NCBI RefSeq assembly: GCF_015840715.1
Contig: NZ_CP060397.1
Span: forward strand, 3,182,686 to 3,246,685
Source of the DNA: Synechococcus sp. CBW1004
GTDB taxonomy: Bacteria; Cyanobacteriota; Cyanobacteriia; PCC-6307; Cyanobiaceae
DNA: 64,000 bases
Direction: 5' to 3'
In this document: one piece after another, positions 21,114 to 29,776 of the stretch
Numbering within the stretch: position 1 is the first letter of the stretch
How the letters are laid out: the number at the start of each line of letters is the position of its first letter
Translations under genes and position numbers: made by a program
The notes under the pieces: generated by a model
Seen by the model: only the letters and a program-made list of their open reading frames with translations
Databases searched by the model: none
What the model was told of the DNA's origin: nothing

Positions 21114-22202
21114 ATGCCGTCCGACACGCCGTCCGCATCAGCTTCCGTCGCCAGCTCCGATGCCTCCAGCGGCGTGGCGGCGTTGCTGCCCTCCGACTCG
21201 CGGCAGCGGGCAAAGGCCCTGCTGATGGGCCTGCAGGATTCGATCTGCGCCGGCCTGGAGGCGCTCGACGGCGAGGGCCACTTTCAGGAGGAGAGCTGGC
21301 AGCGCCCGGAGGGTGGCGGCGGCCGCTCGCGGGTGATGAAGGGCGGGCGCGTGTTCGAGCAGGGCGGCGTCAACTTCTCCGAGGTGGAGGGTGATCAGCT
21401 GCCGCCCTCGATCCTCAATCAGCGGCCGGAGGCGGCCGGGCAGCGCTGGTTCGCCACCGGCACCTCGATGGTGCTGCACCCGCGCAATCCCTATGTGCCG
21501 ACGGTGCACCTCAACTACCGCTACTTCGAAGCCGGCCCGGTGTGGTGGTTCGGCGGCGGTGCCGATCTCACGCCCTACTACCCGTTCCTCGAGGATGCGA
21601 AGCACTTCCACCGCACCCTCAAGGGCGCCTGTGACAGCGTCGACCCGGCCTACTTCCAGGTGTTCAAGCCCTGGTGCGACGAATACTTCTATCTGAAGCA
21701 CCGCGGCGAAACCCGAGGCGTCGGCGGCATCTTCTACGACTACCAGGATCCCTCCGGACAGCTCTACAAGGGGCAGGACCCGGACGGTCCAGCGGCGGCG
21801 GCCGGCCGGGCGATCGGCCCGGTCCAGCACGACTGGGAGAAGCTGTTCGCCCTGGCCAGTGCCTGCGGCAACGCCTTCCTGCCCAGCTACGTGCCGATCG
21901 TCGAGCGCCGCAACCCCCTGGAGTACGGCGACCGGGAGCGTCAGTTCCAGCTGTACCGCCGCGGCCGCTACGTGGAGTTCAACCTGGTGTTCGACCGCGG
22001 CACGATCTTCGGGCTGCAGACCAACGGCCGCACCGAGTCGATCCTGATGTCGCTGCCGCCGCTGGTGCGCTGGGAGTATGGCTACAGCGCAGAGCCCGGC
22101 AGCCGCGAGGCCCTGCTCACCGACCTGTTCACCCGGCCCCAGAACTGGCTGGAGGACGCCTCCCTCGAGGAGCGCTGCCGGCCGCATCAGGCGATCGGCT
22201 GA
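21114..22202 (+). CDS. hemF: Oxygen-dependent coproporphyrinogen III oxidase
   Basis: The 362-residue enzyme oxidatively decarboxylates coproporphyrinogen III to protoporphyrinogen IX, supplying heme and chlorophyll. Conserved blocks include [78 protein letters not shown] and [20 protein letters not shown]. The start at 21114 precedes a Ser/Ala-rich tail of about 30 residues before the conserved domain. It is divergent from mrp with a 282-bp gap that must hold both promoters. Confidence 0.96.
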   Translation: MPSDTPSASASVASSDASSGVAALLPSDSRQRAKALLMGLQDSICAGLEALDGEGHFQEESWQRPEGGGGRSRVMKGGRVFEQGGVNFSEVEGDQLPPSILNQRPEAAGQRWFATGTSMVLHPRNPYVPTVHLNYRYFEAGPVWWFGGGADLTPYYPFLEDAKHFHRTLKGACDSVDPAYFQVFKPWCDEYFYLKHRGETRGVGGIFYDYQDPSGQLYKGQDPDGPAAAAGRAIGPVQHDWEKLFALASACGNAFLPSYVPIVERRNPLEYGDRERQFQLYRRGRYVEFNLVFDRGTIFGLQTNGRTESILMSLPPLVRWEYGYSAEPGSREALLTDLFTRPQNWLEDASLEERCRPHQAIG

Positions 22203-22228
22203 CGCGGCCCATCAGCTCCCGCCCGGGC

Positions 22229-23122
22229 TCAGCGCTGCGCGGTGCGGGAGCTGCCGACGGGCAGCGGGCTGCTGGCCTGGGCCGGGTTGGGGCCGCTGCG
22301 GCCGAGACCCTCCTCGAGGGCGCGCACCACCCGTTCGGCGATGGCCTGCACCGTCTGATCGCGGCTGGAGGGATCGCGCAGCGAGGCTTCCAGGGAGCCT
22401 TCCAGCTTGCCGATCTCCAGCAGGGCGATGCCGCGCCTGGGGCCTCCCAGCACGTTGCGGAAGCGCCAGGGATAGCCGCCGAAGGCGCGGGCCAGGCTCT
22501 CGTCGATGCGGCTGAAGGGCCGATGCAGCGGTGGGATCAGGCCGGAGCCGACACCATCGGGGCCATAGGCATCGAAGTGGATCTCCATGGCATAGCCCCC
22601 GGCGACGGCGTGTTGGCGCCCCTCGCTCCAGTTGGTGCCGGGCTGATCGCCGTCGACGATCGTGCGGAATGGTGGCCGGTGGTAGCGGATGTTCAGTCCC
22701 CGCTGCTGCCCCAGCTGGACGACGGCGATGGCGACCACCATGTTCCAGTAGAGCTCGTCGCTGATGCCGGTGTACATCGGTGCGGCACCGCGCAGGGCCA
22801 CCGCTTCACCGGGGGTGCCGGCGCCGGAGATGTTCTGGGAATCCGCATGACCCGCCATCACCAGGATCGGCGTGTCCGCCGGCACGGACCGCAGGCCCAC
22901 CCAGTCGCGGGACAGGCGGCTGCGCGGACCGGTGAGCGGATCGACGCCTCCTCCTGCGTCGTTCGGCCCGCTGCCGGGGGCCTGCCCAGCCGGCAGCAGA
23001 GCGGCGGCGCGGGGACGGGCCAGCTCGAGGGACTGGGCCAGCACCGGAGCGGTGCCCGCATGGAGCGGAGCGAGTGCGGCCGCGGCCAGCAGCAGGCCCA
23101 GCGGGCGGGAACGACGGGGCAT
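22229..23122 (-). CDS. Secreted protein resembling a divergent Amidase_3 (N-acetylmuramoyl-L-alanine amidase)
   Basis: The 297-residue protein begins with a signal-peptide-like stretch (RPLGLLLAAAALAPLHAG, cleavage probably near AQS). The rest has the spacing of zinc-dependent Amidase_3 enzymes: TPILVMAGHADSQN with a first His, DELYWNMVVAIAVVQL with an acidic residue at the second metal position, GYAMEIHFDAYGPDG with a second His, and GIALLEIGKLEG with a Glu at the catalytic position. That motif order is what I see; the family assignment is an inference and overall similarity to characterised amidases is low. If right, it acts on peptidoglycan in the periplasm. It follows the b6f assembly gene by 20 bases on the same strand. 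Confidence 0.6.
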   Translation of the reverse strand: MPRRSRPLGLLLAAAALAPLHAGTAPVLAQSLELARPRAAALLPAGQAPGSGPNDAGGGVDPLTGPRSRLSRDWVGLRSVPADTPILVMAGHADSQNISGAGTPGEAVALRGAAPMYTGISDELYWNMVVAIAVVQLGQQRGLNIRYHRPPFRTIVDGDQPGTNWSEGRQHAVAGGYAMEIHFDAYGPDGVGSGLIPPLHRPFSRIDESLARAFGGYPWRFRNVLGGPRRGIALLEIGKLEGSLEASLRDPSSRDQTVQAIAERVVRALEEGLGRSGPNPAQASSPLPVGSSRTAQR

Positions 23123-23142
23123 GGGCGAGGCAGCGGGAGGGG

Positions 23143-23694
23143 TCAGATCGGCGAGGAGAGCAGCGAGCCATCGCTGGCCAGCTGCAGACGCGGACCCAGC
23201 TCCTGCTCGATGGCGATCAGTTCATCGCGGTGAGCGCGCAGGCGCAGGTTGCTCGGCGCGGCCTCGCTGTCGCTGAGGAGGCGCAGCTCCAGGGTCTCGG
23301 CACGCGCGGCGCGGCGGCGGTAGACCAGGCCAGCGACGGGCCCCAGCAGGGCGAGCAGCAGCGGCCAGGCCCCCAGCGAGGGCAGCAGCTGAGCCATCAC
23401 CAGGCCCAGGCAGGCGGCTCCCACCGCGCCCAGCAGAGAGAGCAGCAGGGCCAGGGGAAGGCTGGAGCGCACCTGACCGCGGAAGCGCAGCACCTGGCGT
23501 CCGGGGTCGCCGCCTTCGGTCTGCCAGCCGCGCTGCTCCAGCCAGTCCTGAAGGCCCTGCAGCACCTCCAGGGGCGGCCGCGGAGACTGAACATCCACCA
23601 CGGTGGTGCGGTCCTTGCTGGCGGCGCGCAGGAAGAACACCAGGCCGATGGCCATCAGCAGGGTGAGCAACAGCGTCGAGGCCAGGGGGTGCAT
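23143..23694 (-). CDS. Cofactor assembly of complex C subunit B-like membrane protein
   Basis: The 183-residue protein starts with one hydrophobic helix (LASTLLLTLLMAIGLVFFLRA) followed by ASKDRTTVVDV and a soluble segment with VLQGLQDWLEQRGW. A central hydrophobic hairpin (about residues 80-120) and a C-terminal soluble tail follow. This architecture fits the CCB family needed for covalent heme c-i attachment to cytochrome b6. The start is either the ATG at 23694 or one 10 codons upstream at 23724. It is followed within 20 bases by the amidase-like gene and is divergent from the RNase D-like gene. Confidence 0.65.
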   Translation of the reverse strand: MHPLASTLLLTLLMAIGLVFFLRAASKDRTTVVDVQSPRPPLEVLQGLQDWLEQRGWQTEGGDPGRQVLRFRGQVRSSLPLALLLSLLGAVGAACLGLVMAQLLPSLGAWPLLLALLGPVAGLVYRRRAARAETLELRLLSDSEAAPSNLRLRAHRDELIAIEQELGPRLQLASDGSLLSSPI

Positions 23695-23826
23695 CGGCGC
23701 GGCGTCGGTCTGTCGGATGCTCATCCTCGCCCATCCTCGGCAGGGGAAACGGTCGCGGGGGCTGCAGCCCGTCTCCGGCAGAGGGGGCCGATGCCGCGAC
23801 CGGCTTCCCGCCGCTGCTGGGTCACG

Positions 23827-24528
23827 ATGGAGAACCCGTCTCTCCCCGCCGCGATGGCTCAGGATTCCGCCGCTCCTTCCGGTTCGAAGCCGCAGACGCC
23901 GCCGCCGCAGCGCTTCGCCGTGTTCGACGGCGACCTCGACGCGGAATGGCTGGCTCTGTACAGCCGTGCCCGTGCCCTGGCGATCGACACCGAGGCGATG
24001 GGGCTGATCCACGGCCGTGACCGCCTTTGTCTGGTGCAGCTCTGCGACGCCCAGGACAACGTCTGCTGCATCCGCCTGGCGCGCGGCCAGAGCGAGGCGC
24101 CGCGGCTGAAGCAGCTGCTGGAGAACACGGCGGTGGAGAAGGTCTTCCACTTCGCCCGTTTCGATGTGGCGGCCCTGGCCGAGAACCTGGGCATCGCCGT
24201 GAATCCGATCTTCTGCACCAAGATCGCCAGCCGCCTGGGCCGCACCTACGCCCCGCGCCATGGCCTCAAGGACGTCGTCAATGAGCTGGTGGGCGTCGAG
24301 CTCGACAAGCAGGCCCAGAGTTCCGACTGGGGCCGGGTGGAGGAGCTCAGTGAGAAGCAGCTCACCTATGCCGCCGGCGACGTGCGCTGGCTGCTGGCGG
24401 CCCGTGACCGGCTGGAGACGATGCTGCAGCGCGAGGAGCGCTGGGAGCTGGCCCAGCGCTGCTTTGCCTGCATCCCGGTGTTCGCCGATCTCGACCGGAT
24501 GCGCTTCGGCTCGGTGTTCGAGCACTGA
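23827..24528 (+). CDS. RNase D-like 3'-5' exonuclease (DEDDy)
   Basis: The product is 233 residues from the ATG at 23827, or 224 from the ATG at 23854. The DEDDy exonuclease motifs are clear: ExoI LAIDTEAMGL, ExoII KVFHFARFDVAALAENLGI, and ExoIII YAAGDVRWLLAARD with the tyrosine of the DEDDy class. It lacks the C-terminal HRDC domain of E. coli RNase D, so it is a stand-alone nuclease domain, as is common in cyanobacteria and plastids. It probably trims structured RNA 3' ends in the cytoplasm; the actual substrate is not visible. Confidence 0.85.
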   Translation: MENPSLPAAMAQDSAAPSGSKPQTPPPQRFAVFDGDLDAEWLALYSRARALAIDTEAMGLIHGRDRLCLVQLCDAQDNVCCIRLARGQSEAPRLKQLLENTAVEKVFHFARFDVAALAENLGIAVNPIFCTKIASRLGRTYAPRHGLKDVVNELVGVELDKQAQSSDWGRVEELSEKQLTYAAGDVRWLLAARDRLETMLQREERWELAQRCFACIPVFADLDRMRFGSVFEH

Positions 24529-24601
24529 GGTCGGCAGATGCAGGCTCCCCGGCGGGCTGTCTGAAGGACCGGCGAAGGCGTTGGCTTCAGTCCTCGACGC
24601 T

Positions 24602-24859
24602 TCAGTCCTCGACCATGAAGTTGTCGTCGCTGCCGACGGTGTGGAGCTGGGCGTTGAACACCTCGCCCATGTCGATGCCGCTGGAGCGGATCTCCTCCAG
24701 CATGCGGCCGGCCAGGGCGATCTTGTCGTCAACGGCGCGCAGGCCCTCCCTGACGGCGCGGATGTCCACCTTGCGGCGCGCCGAGGCCAGGCTGATGCCC
24801 ATGCAGGAGGCCAGCTGACCGCAGGCCACCGTGTAGTCGCGGTCGGAGATGGGAGGCAT
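24602..24859 (-). CDS. Conserved small cyanobacterial protein, function unknown
   Basis: The 85-residue product starts MPPISDRDYTVACGQLAS and has an amphipathic helical pattern (ASARRKVDIRAVREGLRAVDDKIALAGRMLEEIRSSG) with a negatively charged end (GSDDNFMVED). There is no signal peptide or membrane helix. It resembles small conserved proteins of picocyanobacteria, but I assign no function. It lies 70 bases downstream of the LpxB-related gene on the same strand. Confidence 0.65.
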   Translation of the reverse strand: MPPISDRDYTVACGQLASCMGISLASARRKVDIRAVREGLRAVDDKIALAGRMLEEIRSSGIDMGEVFNAQLHTVGSDDNFMVED

Positions 24860-24929
24860 CGGGGCGGGGGTTCGGGGGAAGGGAGGCCAGCGGTCGGTGG
24901 GTGCGCGCAGCGCCTGAAGGGGGTGGCGC

Positions 24930-26225
24930 TCAGCCCACTCCCAGCAGGCGTTGATCGATCAGCTCGGCCAGCCGGTCGCTGCCGCCGGGGGCGCCCATGC
25001 GGCGGCGGCCGATGCGGCCGAGGCGCTGACGCTCCGCCTCATTGTCCAGCAACGTCAGCAGGGCCTGTCGCAGCGCGTCGGGGGTGGGCAGCGGCCGCAC
25101 CGCTCCCCCCAGCAGACGGCTCTGGCGGCGGGCGAACCCCGCCTTGAATTGCGGGCCTGGGCCGGGCAGCGAGAGAGCCGGCACCCCGAGTCCCACCAGT
25201 TGTTCCGTGGCGGTGCCGGCGGTGGCCAGCCCCAGCTCGCTCCAGCCGGCCCAGTGAGCGAAGCGGCCCGCCCCCGCCCACAGTTCGATGCCGCCACGTT
25301 TCCAGATCGCCTCCGGGGCCGCGGCGGGGTCGGTGTCCAGCAGGCCAGGGCTGCTGTCCCGTGGCCGGAATCCCATCCCCTGCAGGACGGCCGCCAGCGC
25401 ATCGCCGTCGGGTTGGCGGCCGGTGGCCAGCAGCACCAGCCAGCGGGTCTCTTCGGCTTCGCCGGCCCCGGGCAGATCCGGCAGGGCGGCCAGCAGGCGT
25501 CGGAGGTTGGTGAGGGCCTCCGGCATGCGGCTGCCGGGCAGCAGGAGCACCCGCCTCGAGGTGCGCTGGGCCCTGGGGAGAGGAGCGCCCCGCAGGCCAT
25601 CCATCATCGGGTTGCCCGGGGCCAGGGCGGGGACAGCGTGGCGGCGGAGGCCGCGGGCGGTGAGGCCGTCGCGCATCGCCACCAGCCGGCAGCGCCTGCT
25701 GCGCATCAGGGCCCATTCCCAGGGATCCCACTCGCTGCCCTTGCAGCGGTGGTAGCCGTCGGCGAGGGGGGAGGTCCCCCAGCCGGGAGGAGGGCATGAA
25801 GCCCAGGTGTAGTCGCTCTTGGGGGTGCCCAGGAAGCCGTAGGGGCCGCCGCCGCTCCAGGCCAGCAGCAGCGGCAGCAGATCGCCCACCGCCAGCACCG
25901 GATGACCGCGGCGACCCCAGGCGCGCACCAGTCGCCATTGGTGCCAGCTCAGCAGCACCAGGCCCGCCCCGAGGTCGCGCAGCAGTCCCGTCAGGCTCTG
26001 GTTACTGAAGCCGCCACTGGGGAGTCTTCGCCGCGGGCCGACCCGCATCAGCAGCCCCCGCTGCTCGGCGCCGGCGAAGGCCTCGCCGGTACCCACCAGG
26101 GGCAGCACTGCCACGCTCAGCTCGGGCCTGCGCTGCTTGAGAGCCTCTATCAGGGCCAGGGAGATGACGTCCTCGCCATGGCCGTTGCTGAGCACCAGCA
26201 GGGGTGGGGGCTGGTGGCTGGGCAT
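24930..26225 (-). CDS. Lipid-A-disaccharide synthase-related glycosyltransferase-like protein
   Basis: The 431-residue protein matches the cyanobacterial LpxB-related group: LVLSNGHGEDVISLALIEAL at the N-terminus, LLSWHQWRLVRAWGRRGHPV, GDLLPLLLAWSGGGPYGFLG, RRVLLLPGSRMPEAL in the middle, and the GT-B style GLATAGTATEQLVGLGVPA followed by FARRQSRLLGG. Standard LpxB makes lipid A disaccharide, but this family is only a distant relative and occurs in cyanobacteria with unusual lipid A, so the acceptor is unknown. Likely cytoplasmic or peripheral membrane. Confidence 0.8.
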   Translation of the reverse strand: MPSHQPPPLLVLSNGHGEDVISLALIEALKQRRPELSVAVLPLVGTGEAFAGAEQRGLLMRVGPRRRLPSGGFSNQSLTGLLRDLGAGLVLLSWHQWRLVRAWGRRGHPVLAVGDLLPLLLAWSGGGPYGFLGTPKSDYTWASCPPPGWGTSPLADGYHRCKGSEWDPWEWALMRSRRCRLVAMRDGLTARGLRRHAVPALAPGNPMMDGLRGAPLPRAQRTSRRVLLLPGSRMPEALTNLRRLLAALPDLPGAGEAEETRWLVLLATGRQPDGDALAAVLQGMGFRPRDSSPGLLDTDPAAAPEAIWKRGGIELWAGAGRFAHWAGWSELGLATAGTATEQLVGLGVPALSLPGPGPQFKAGFARRQSRLLGGAVRPLPTPDALRQALLTLLDNEAERQRLGRIGRRRMGAPGGSDRLAELIDQRLLGVG

Positions 26226-26269
26226 GCCGTGGCTGATACGATCCCGTCACGGGAGTTTGCTCCCGGCCT

Positions 26270-26340
26270 GGCGGCATGGCCAAGTGGTAAGGCAGAGGAT
26301 TGCAAATCCTTTATCCCCAGTTCGAATCTGGGTGCCGCCT
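26270..26340 (+). tRNA. tRNA-Cys (anticodon GCA)
   Basis: The 71-base cloverleaf has acceptor stem GGCGGCA/TGCCGCC with discriminator T. The anticodon arm AGGAT/ATCCT carries loop TTGCAAA, so the anticodon is GCA. The T arm is CCCAG TTCGAAT CTGGG. No CCA is encoded. The accessory island begins about 90 bases downstream. Confidence 0.95.
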
Positions 26341-27901
26341 TCGGGACAATCCCGCTGAAACATTGTGGTGCGGCGGGATTGTCGATGTGACGTCATCTCC
26401 GGCATTCACGGCGACGTCCTGACATCCGGACGCTCAGAGCACCACCGGCGCTCCGCCGCCCAGATCGGGGGCGCCGCTGAGTTCGAGCTGGAAGTCGACT
26501 GCCAGGCTGCCGCTGCAGTTGCCCTCCAGCAGGCCGTTGCCGTTGCTCAGGATCGTGTAGCGCAGCTGGCCGAGGGCGGTGAAGGGCGCCTCGCCGATCC
26601 AGACGAACGCCTGGTTTCCCTTCTGGTCGGAGCGGGCATCGATCGCTGAGAGGTCGATGCGATCCGCGTCGTCGAGGGCTGTGATCAGATCGCGCTTGCC
26701 GAGTCCCAGGCCCGCCTCCTTGACGTTGGCGAACACGAACAGGTCGGCCCCATCGCCACCGATCAGCGTGTCCACCCCGGCGCCGCCCTGCAGGGTGTCG
26801 TCGCCATCGCCGCCCTCGAGCCGGTTGGCGCCGCTGCTCCCGATCAAGCGGTCGCCGTGGGCCGAGCCGATCAGATGCTCCAGGCCGCTGAGCTGATCAC
26901 TGCCCGCTCCGCCGGTGTTCTGCAGTGCCGTCAGCGCCAGGTTGACCGTCACCGGGGCGCCGGCGCGGGCATAGCTGGCGGTGTCGCCGCCGACGTGATT
27001 CCCGCCGACGAGGGTGTCGTTGCCGCCGCCGCCCTCGAGGGTGTCGTCGCCATCACCTCCTTCAAGGCGGTTGCCGCCCTCATCACCCAGGAGGTGATCG
27101 TGACCGCTGCCCCCCAGCAGATGTTCGACGGAGAGCAGGGTGTCGAGGCCGGCACCGCTGTCCTGCGGGCCCTGGAGGCTGAGATCCACCCGCACCGGAG
27201 TGGTCGTTCCCGCCCAGGAGGCGGTGTCCAGGCCGTCGCCGCCCAGCAGCAGGTCGTCGCCGTCGCCGCCGACGAGGGTGTCGTTGCCGATGCCTCCCTG
27301 CAGGGTGTCGTGGCCGGCCAGGCCCTGCAGGAGGTCGTTCCCCTGCATGCCATCGAGCCAGTCATCGCTGTCGCGGCCGCTCAGCTTGTTGGCGGAGCTG
27401 TTGCCCATGAAGGTGTTGGGGAATTGGCTGGCGAGCATGCCGGCATCCCAGCGCGTGCCCGATCCGAATTGGATGAACTGCAGCGGATTCCAGGGATTCA
27501 GAACTGATAAATCCCGGAAGAAATCCTCGACGCGGATCGTGCTGTAGCCCGCAAGACTGGCATTCTTGTAGGTGATTGTCAGCAGGTTGTCCTGTCGCTC
27601 CAGGATCAGACCCTCCGGTCTGACCAGGGGCAGCTCCAGGGTGTTGGTGCTGGCTCCGCTGCCCTCCGGGTTCGCCGCCAGCAGAACATCGCCGCGGTAG
27701 TGCCTGATCAGATTCCTGCCTGCTCCGGGCAGCAACGTATCCACGCCGCTGAGGCCTCGGACCATCAGCAGATCATCGCCATCGCCAGCCTCGATCGTGT
27801 CACTGCCGCCCTCGCCATCGAGCGTGTCATTGCCGCTGCCGCCCAGCAGCAGATCGTTGCCATCCCTGCCATACAGCGCATCATTCCCCGCCTCGCCCCA
27901 G

Positions 27902-29614
27902 GTAAGCGTTCAGGGGTCGGGACACCCCAGTGCGTCAGTCAATCTCCGATCTCTCCTCTGAGAGGGGCCATCTGTTCCTTCCACGTGTGATCGCTGCCTC
28001 AGCGATCCGGCACCAGCGATGGCATCACGCCGCCGAGGCGATGGGCAATCCAGGCCTGCTCCAGGAATTGCCAGACATCGCGGCCCTGCTGCCGCAGGGT
28101 GGCGGTGACGGTGAGCAACCGGCTGCGGCAGATGGCGCCGCCGGAGGACTGGACGCCATGGCTGATCTTGCGGTGAATCACCGATTGCCGCAGTGCCCGC
28201 TCGGCAGCGTTGTTGGTGGGCTCGATCCCTGGCGTTTGCAGAAAAGTCCAGAGCGCCTGCTTGCGCTGCAGCAACTGGCGACAGGTTCGCACCGTCTGGG
28301 CCCAGGGCGTTTGCTCGCCCCGCTCACAGCCCAGATCCACCACCCGCTGCAGCGTGGCCTCGAACGCCAAGCGGAGGGGGTGGCATCGATGCAGGAGCTG
28401 GGGCCGGTCGATCGCTCCGCTCTTCCACTGGTGCCAGTGAGCGAACAGATGCTGCTGCAGAGCCAGCATCTGGGCTCCGATCTCCCTGCTGGCGCCCTGG
28501 CGTTCAGCGATGGCCGCCAGATCCCGGATCAGGTGGGCCCAGCACAGCTGCCGCTGCTCCACGGGCAGGTGGTTGTAGGCCGAGAAGCGATCACTCACCA
28601 CGATCCCTGCAAAGGTATGGCCCAGAAGCTCCATTGCCGCTGCACTTGAGCGGCTCAGGCCCTGCAGGAACACCGTAACCAGTGGTGTGACCATGACCCA
28701 CTGCCAGCCGCGCCTGCCAGCAGGATTACAACCGTCGGCGTTGCCGGTGGGGGCGCCGGTTTCATCCACGTAGGCCACCGGCTGCTGCCGGGCCACCTCC
28801 AGGGCTTCCTCCACCGCCTGCTGCAGGGCTGCGCTCAGACGTGCCCGGATGGTGGCGATAGCGCCGCGGCTGATTTCCACACCCAGCAGCTGATCCAGCA
28901 GCGCCTGGGTTCGGCCGAAACTCAGGGGAAAGGCGCTGCCCAGCAGTCCCACCAGGCCGCTCAGGCGTGGGCCGTAGCGGCTGGGCTCCACATCCGCCGG
29001 CAGCTCGGCGCAGGTGCTGGTGGAGCAGCAGGGGCAGACCAGACGGTGCAGACGGTGTTCGATCACCACCGGTCTGATCGGTGGAATCTCGATCACCTGA
29101 TGGCGCAGCGGCTCCGCATCCTCCCCCTGTAGCAGGGTGCCGCAGCGGCGGCAGGCGTCCGGGTGGTGCTCGAGCACCTCATCCACACGCGCGATCGGCA
29201 GCAGCTCCGGCCCTGCTCCCGGGTGCCCCTGCTGACCACCCCGCTTGCGACCAGTGCCTTTGCAGCGGGTGGGCGGCTTAAAACCCGTGCCGTCACTGGA
29301 GGGCGGCTTGGAGGAGTTGCGGGAGTTGCGGCCGATCCGCTCGCGCAGGCTGGCCAGTTCCGTCGCCAGGTCGGTGAGCTGCGCTCGGAGCTGGTCGTTC
29401 TCCTGCTGTTGTCTCTGGAGCTGTGCAAGAACCTCAAGGAAGCCAGCCCTCACGCCCACCGGAGTGGAAGCCCAGTCCGCTTCTGAAATCCCGGCCGGAG
29501 GGGTGGTCATCGCAGGAAGTCTCTGCCTGAGATGCAACCGGGATTCAAGCCGACGTCAAGGGTTCAGTCGTATCGATGTTCGCGATGAGCTGTCCCGCCC
29601 CCCTGAATGGGTAC
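27902..29614 (-). mobile_element. IS66-family element, copy 1 (1713 bp)
   Basis: The ends carry imperfect inverted repeats: GTAAGCGTTCAGGGG at the left and, read inward from the right, GTACCCATTCAGGGG. It is flanked by an 8-bp direct repeat CGCCCCAG (27894-27901 and 29615-29622), the target-duplication length known for IS66. It encodes only a TnpC-type transposase, without TnpA/TnpB, as in the ISBst12-like group. It has the same length as copy 2 at 49504-51216, in the opposite orientation. It interrupts the RTX repeats of the lipase gene. Confidence 0.95.
27999..29537 (-). CDS. IS66 transposase, intact
   Basis: The 512-residue protein has the IS66 TnpC layout: an N-terminal leucine-rich coiled coil (QLTDLATELASLRERIG), the SSKPPSSDGTGFK linker, zinc-binding CRRCGTLL and LVCPCCSTSTC, then a DDE domain with VAYVDETGAPT, GIVVSDRFSAYN and the C-terminal NNAAERALRQSVIHRK. 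The frame is full length, so the copy may be active. It differs from the copy at 49581-51119 by one visible residue (Arg instead of Ser in EIPPIRPVV). Confidence 0.95.
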   Translation of the reverse strand: MHLRQRLPAMTTPPAGISEADWASTPVGVRAGFLEVLAQLQRQQQENDQLRAQLTDLATELASLRERIGRNSRNSSKPPSSDGTGFKPPTRCKGTGRKRGGQQGHPGAGPELLPIARVDEVLEHHPDACRRCGTLLQGEDAEPLRHQVIEIPPIRPVVIEHRLHRLVCPCCSTSTCAELPADVEPSRYGPRLSGLVGLLGSAFPLSFGRTQALLDQLLGVEISRGAIATIRARLSAALQQAVEEALEVARQQPVAYVDETGAPTGNADGCNPAGRRGWQWVMVTPLVTVFLQGLSRSSAAAMELLGHTFAGIVVSDRFSAYNHLPVEQRQLCWAHLIRDLAAIAERQGASREIGAQMLALQQHLFAHWHQWKSGAIDRPQLLHRCHPLRLAFEATLQRVVDLGCERGEQTPWAQTVRTCRQLLQRKQALWTFLQTPGIEPTNNAAERALRQSVIHRKISHGVQSSGGAICRSRLLTVTATLRQQGRDVWQFLEQAWIAHRLGGVMPSLVPDR

Positions 29615-29776
29615 CGCCCCAGATCGTGTCGTGATTGCTGTATCCGGTGATCTGGTTGTCTGCCCCGTCGCCGCGCAGCAGGAGCTCCTTGACGGTCTGC
29701 AGGCTCCAGCTGCTGCCATCGCTGAAGCGGATCGTGCTCAACGGGAAGATGGCTTCGAAGAGGGTGCTGCTGTGTC

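Noticed and set aside
26857-27507. Plus-strand frame within the RTX region
   Set aside because: The antisense of Gly-Asp repeats gives Val/Ala/Gln strings; it is not an independent gene.
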